64,000 bases of DNA from Azonexus hydrophilus DSM 23864 (lineage in GTDB: Bacteria > Pseudomonadota > Gammaproteobacteria > Burkholderiales > Rhodocyclaceae): assembly GCF_000429605.1 (NCBI RefSeq), contig NZ_AUCE01000013.1, positions 62,001 to 126,000 on the forward strand, in the 5' to 3' direction. Below the pieces are notes generated by a model that saw nothing but the letters and a program-made list of their open reading frames with translations, made no database searches and was not told where the DNA came from. Of the stretch, positions 60,679-64,000 are shown in pieces (positions within the stretch are counted from its first letter, which is position 1; every line of letters begins with the position of its first letter). The translations under genes were made by a program, and so were the position numbers.

Positions 60679-61814
60679 TCCTGCCGCCCGCCACGCTGGG
60701 CATGCTCGGTGGCGGCCAGCTCGGCCGCTTCTTTGTTGCCGCCGCCCACGAACTGGGCTACCGGGTCTGGGTGCTCGATCCGGACAAAAACTCTCCCGCC
60801 GCGCAGATCGCCGAACGCCACTTCTGCGTTGCCTACGACGACTACGCCGCGCTCGACGAATTCGCCGCCGGTTGCGCCGCGATCACCACCGAATTCGAGA
60901 ACGTGCCGGCAGCGACGCTGGACTACCTCGCCAAGTTCGTGCCGGTGCGCCCGCACGCGGCGGCGGTGGCCATCTGCCAGCACCGCGTCAGCGAAAAAAC
61001 CTTCCTGCGCGACAACGGTTTCCCGCACGGTCCGTTCATCGAGGTCAACAGCGATGCCGATCTCAAGGCCGCGCCGGCCAGCCTGTTCCCGGCCATCCTC
61101 AAGGTCGCCCGCTTCGGCTACGATGGCAAAGGCCAGGCGACGGTCAACAACGTCGAGGAAGCGCTGCTCGCCTTCGGCCAGTTCAAGGGCGAGCAATGCG
61201 TGCTCGAGCAGCGCCTGCCGCTCGACTATGAAGTCTCGGTCGTGCTGGCGCGCGACGAGCAGGGCAAGGTCGCCTGCTTCCCGACCGGCGAGAACCAGCA
61301 CACGCGCGGCATCCTCGATGTCTCCATCGTGCCGGCGCGCACCTCCGGCTGCGTGAAGAGCGACGCCGAGGACGTCGCCGCGCGCATCGCCGAAAAGCTC
61401 GGCTACATCGGCACCATGGGCGTCGAGTTCTTCGTCAGCCGCGGCCAGCTGCTGGTCAACGAAATGGCGCCGCGTCCGCACAACAGCGGCCACTACACCA
61501 TCGACGCCTGCGTCACCAACCAGTTCGAGCAACAGGTGCGCGCGCTGTGCGGCCTGCCGCTGGGCGAAGCACGCGCTCACTCCGCGTCGGTGATGGTCAA
61601 CCTGCTCGGCGACCTGTGGTACGACGGTGATAGCTACCGCGAACCCGACTGGTCGGTGCTCTACGCCATCCCCAACCTGAAGCTGCACCTCTACGGCAAG
61701 CACCACGCGCGGCCGGGCCGCAAGATGGGCCACTTCACGGTCATCGGCGACAACGCCGAAGCCGTGCAGAAAGCCGCGCTGGCTGCCCGCGCCGCCATCG
61801 GCATCAAGGACTGA
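60675..61814 (+). CDS. purK: N5-carboxyaminoimidazole ribonucleotide synthase
   Basis: 379 residues, ATP-grasp enzyme that makes N5-CAIR from AIR, bicarbonate and ATP. GMLGGGQLGRFFVAAA, FPAILKVARFGYDGKGQ and NEMAPRPHNSGHYTIDAC are signatures. The bicarbonate requirement links it loosely to the carbonic anhydrase at the other end of the window. Stop overlaps the sua5 start by one base. Confidence 0.97.
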   Translation: MILPPATLGMLGGGQLGRFFVAAAHELGYRVWVLDPDKNSPAAQIAERHFCVAYDDYAALDEFAAGCAAITTEFENVPAATLDYLAKFVPVRPHAAAVAICQHRVSEKTFLRDNGFPHGPFIEVNSDADLKAAPASLFPAILKVARFGYDGKGQATVNNVEEALLAFGQFKGEQCVLEQRLPLDYEVSVVLARDEQGKVACFPTGENQHTRGILDVSIVPARTSGCVKSDAEDVAARIAEKLGYIGTMGVEFFVSRGQLLVNEMAPRPHNSGHYTIDACVTNQFEQQVRALCGLPLGEARAHSASVMVNLLGDLWYDGDSYREPDWSVLYAIPNLKLHLYGKHHARPGRKMGHFTVIGDNAEAVQKAALAARAAIGIKD

Positions 61815-62809
61815 TGACGCCTTCCGAAGCGGATTACCAGCGCGCTGTCGACCTGCTGCTGGCCGGCGAACTGGTCGCGCTGCCGACCGAGACCGTCTAC
61901 GGCCTCGGCGCCGACGCTGCCAACCCGACGGCGGTGGCCAGGATCTTCGCCGCCAAGGGCCGCCCGGCCGACCATCCGCTGATCGTCCACCTGGCCGGCC
62001 ACGACGCCGTCGAAGCCTGGGCCGAGCAAGTGCCGATCATTGCCTGGGAACTGATGGAAACCTTCTGGCCCGGCCCGCTGACGCTGATCCTGAAGAAGCA
62101 GGCCTGGGTGCCCGACGCCGTCACCGGCGGCCAGGACACCGTCGGCCTGCGCGTTCCCGGCCATCCGGTGGCGCTCGAACTGCTGCGCCGGTTTGCCGTC
62201 GCCAAAGGTGAGCACGCCGGCATCGCCGCGCCGTCGGCCAACCGCTTTGGCCGTATCAGCCCGACCACCGCCGCCCACGTCGCCGAGGAACTGGGCGAGC
62301 GCGTGCCGCTGATCCTCGATGGCGGTCCCTGCGCCGTCGGCATCGAATCGACGATCATCGACTGCTCGCGCGGCGAACCGGTGGTGCTGCGCCCCGGCCA
62401 CATCTCGCCGCTGCATCTCGAAGCGGTGCTCGGCCGCGCCCCGGCCATCGAAACCAGCCACGGCGCGCCCCGCGTTTCCGGCTCGCTGGAAGCCCACTAC
62501 GCGCCGATCACGCCGCTGCGCGTGGTCACCGGCGAGCGCCTGCTCGACTTCCTCAACGCCCAGCGCCATCGCGGCGGCACTTGCGGCGTGATCAGCCCCA
62601 ACCAGCCGCCGCAGGCCGGCATGCCGCACGCCTGGCGGATGCTGCCGGCCGACCCGGTCGGCTATGCCCACGACCTCTACGCCGCGCTGCGCGACATGGA
62701 TCACGCCAGTGTCGACCTGATCGTCGTCGAGGCGCTGCCCGGCGGTGCCGAATGGGCGGCCGTCGCCGACCGCCTGCGCCGCGCCGCGGCGGGCGCCGGA
62801 CAAATCTGA
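61814..62809 (+). CDS. L-threonylcarbamoyladenylate synthase, Sua5 type
   Basis: 331 residues. The YrdC domain (about 1-205) has ALPTETVYGLGADA, IFAAKGRPADHPL and APSANRFGRISPTTA. The linker and C-terminal Sua5 domain (about 220-331, VSGSLEAHYAPITPL) distinguish it from the short TsaC form. It makes threonylcarbamoyl-AMP for tRNA t6A37. Last gene of the folD-pur cluster. Confidence 0.95.
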   Translation: MTPSEADYQRAVDLLLAGELVALPTETVYGLGADAANPTAVARIFAAKGRPADHPLIVHLAGHDAVEAWAEQVPIIAWELMETFWPGPLTLILKKQAWVPDAVTGGQDTVGLRVPGHPVALELLRRFAVAKGEHAGIAAPSANRFGRISPTTAAHVAEELGERVPLILDGGPCAVGIESTIIDCSRGEPVVLRPGHISPLHLEAVLGRAPAIETSHGAPRVSGSLEAHYAPITPLRVVTGERLLDFLNAQRHRGGTCGVISPNQPPQAGMPHAWRMLPADPVGYAHDLYAALRDMDHASVDLIVVEALPGGAEWAAVADRLRRAAAGAGQI

Positions 62810-62862
62810 CTTCCGCGGGCGCTGGTGAATTCCGTCCAACGCTAGGCTATAATCCCCGCCAC

Positions 62863-62938
<76 letters not shown>

Positions 62939-62953
62939 CTCGATTTCACCAAG

Positions 62954-62978
62954 AAGGCCTGTTTCCAAAGGCCTTTTT
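62954..62978 (+). terminator. Terminator after tRNA-Ala
   Basis: AAGGCC (62954-62959) pairs with GGCCTT (62970-62975), followed by a T tract. Confidence 0.65.
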
Positions 62979-63018
62979 GCTTTTTTGGCGTAATCGAAGA
63001 GTGATTACGCTCCAGCAG

Positions 63019-63549
63019 TTAGGTCACGGCCTTACTGAATTGAGTCGGGCCCATCATCGCATCAGGGAAAAAGCGCTGCAGCCTTTCTGCCATCCCGGAT
63101 ACTCGCTCCGGCGTCGCGTGCTCGGCAATCATCTCAAGCAGCTTGTTGGCGACGGCGATCAATGCTGCTTCGTCCCTTGCCATGCGCAATTTTTCCCGGA
63201 AATGTTCTGCCAGGTGTTTGTCACGTGGCGCCAGCAGGCGCTCGGACAGATCAAACAGATACAGACGTGCCTCGCCCAAAGATGGACGCACAATCTTGAA
63301 TGAGTCGGCTACATGGGTTGCCTGTTCTGGTTCGCGTTGTGCTTCTCGCGCCATTGCCGAACTGGGTGCAATGAAACCCAGTTCGAGCAATCGATCAACC
63401 AGTGGCGCTGCCGAGCCATCGTAAAGCGAAGCCAGCATTTCCCGGGGGCGCGTGCCATCGGCCAGCACGAGTACAGCGCGCTCGCGCAAGCCTAGCGTAC
63501 GACGGCCGGGCTGAAGTTCAGTTTCGCCCAGTGGGGTTTTGGTGAGCAT
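63019..63549 (-). CDS. Unrecognised protein
   Basis: 176 residues from the ATG at 63549 (MLTKTPLGETELQPGRR); a TTG further upstream seems less likely. The N-terminal part (LGLRERAVLVLADGTRPREML...LLELGFI) is predicted alpha/beta, and a helical second half (RLYLFDLSERLLAPRDKHLAEHF) follows. No domain is recognised with confidence. GC content and codon use are ordinary. Convergent with tRNA-Ala. Confidence 0.65.
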   Translation of the reverse strand: MLTKTPLGETELQPGRRTLGLRERAVLVLADGTRPREMLASLYDGSAAPLVDRLLELGFIAPSSAMAREAQREPEQATHVADSFKIVRPSLGEARLYLFDLSERLLAPRDKHLAEHFREKLRMARDEAALIAVANKLLEMIAEHATPERVSGMAERLQRFFPDAMMGPTQFSKAVT

Positions 63550-63619
63550 CGACCAAGCGTCAGAAATCCAAAGCCGCAAGTTTCGCCGGTCAGCGTTGCG
63601 GAATGATTAAGCGCTTGTG

Positions 63620-64000
63620 TCAGGCTTGCGGGTCGCTGTTCTTCCTGCCGTCACGTGTCTGGTAATAGCGAACCATACGCCGTCGTTTGGCCTTGACCCG
63701 CCAGTACCAGACCGCGCTGATCACGAAGTAGCTGAGCAGTCCAAAGATCGTTGCCATGATGGCCAGGCCGGTGATCAGGGGCAGGCCGAGTTTGCCGATG
63801 CGTTCCCAGATGCTGATTTCGTGGTCGGCGTCGTCGTGTACCGGTGGTTCGTCCTGCGGCGTGTCGCCGTAAATCCAGCTGCCCAGGCGGTAGGCCGCGT
63901 AATACACGGGGCCGAACGTGACCGGGTTGGTGACCAGGGTGCTGGCTGCGGCCGCCGGTACATTGGCGCGCAGCAGGACGGCGGCGGCAGCGGAGAAAGG
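63620..64000 (-). CDS. DUF2062 membrane protein, N-terminus cut by the window end
   Basis: 126 codons are visible; the frame stays open to base 64000. The segment RANVPAAAASTLVTNPVTF followed by GPVYYAAYRLG is the DUF2062 signature. Two hydrophobic stretches (the Ala-rich one at the cut and GLAIMATIFGLLSYFVISAVW) and a basic tail (RVKAKRRRMVRYY) follow. Function unknown; inner membrane. Confidence 0.85.
   Translation of the reverse strand, partial: PFSAAAAVLLRANVPAAAASTLVTNPVTFGPVYYAAYRLGSWIYGDTPQDEPPVHDDADHEISIWERIGKLGLPLITGLAIMATIFGLLSYFVISAVWYWRVKAKRRRMVRYYQTRDGRKNSDPQA

Overview
This is a 64 kb stretch of GC-rich bacterial chromosome, almost fully coding. The gene content and order point to a betaproteobacterium of the Rhodocyclales (Dechloromonas/Azonexus-like). 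Supporting features are ribB(X)-ribH-nusB-thiL-pgpA, a MutT-ThiE fusion next to yacG-zapD-coaE, lipoyl-domain-bearing Lpd beside aceE-aceF, PPK2 with SixA, and an indolepyruvate:ferredoxin oxidoreductase. The assignment is inferred from gene content; there is no rRNA or marker comparison.

Layout. 1-9 kb: the tail of a beta-carbonic anhydrase, then a long leftward block of housekeeping genes (pgpA, thiL, nusB, ribH, ribBX, a PAS-GGDEF-EAL protein, ychF, pth, rplY, prs) and tRNA-Gln. 9-13 kb: ispE-lolB-TPR gene leftward and mutM rightward. 13-20 kb: a bacterial dynamin-like GTPase, then leftward fdx-coaD-rsmD and two M16 peptidase-family genes. 19-23.5 kb: ftsY-ftsE-ftsX facing a heme-binding-type sensor kinase. 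23.5-27.7 kb: a HigB/HigA-like toxin-antitoxin pair, a small membrane protein, and a tightly overlapping operon of a DOMON-like protein, a NamZ/DUF1343 hydrolase and an ion-transporter-superfamily permease. 27.7-34.6 kb: trpB2, a SPOR protein, coaE-zapD-yacG, mutT-thiE, a DUF815 ATPase and mltA. 34.6-45.3 kb: an ammonium transporter with a sigma-54 type promoter, groES-groEL under a perfect CIRCE operator, a DUF485/ActP acetate permease pair, a TctD/TctE-like two-component system, tRNA-Phe, sixA, ppk2 and a thioesterase. 45.3-49.8 kb: an accessory island with lower GC. 49.8-64 kb: pdh operon (aceE-aceF-lpd), iorAB, folD-purE-ORF6N-purK-sua5, tRNA-Ala, an unrecognised gene and a cut DUF2062 gene.

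The most unusual region is 45.3-49.8 kb. Three genes overlap by ATGA junctions: a small helix-turn-helix regulator, a 999-residue N6-adenine DNA methyltransferase, and a protein carrying a PD-(D/E)XK nuclease signature. This looks like a restriction-modification or defence module that I cannot assign to a named type. The regulator is split by a 5-bp tandem repeat (CGGAG x3), and removing one unit restores one 151-codon frame. The nuclease ORF runs out through the transcription terminator of the neighbouring pdh operon, which suggests that its native 3' end was lost on insertion. Other accessory genes are the toxin-antitoxin pair and an ORF6N-domain gene placed inside the purE-purK operon.

Many junctions are 4-base stop/start overlaps (ATGA, GTGA, TTGA), so translational coupling is common. 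Regulatory sites readable by eye include CIRCE at groES, a -24/-12 promoter with NtrC-like sites at amtB, an FNR-like site at iorA, a palindromic operator in the toxin-antitoxin promoter, and several intrinsic terminators.
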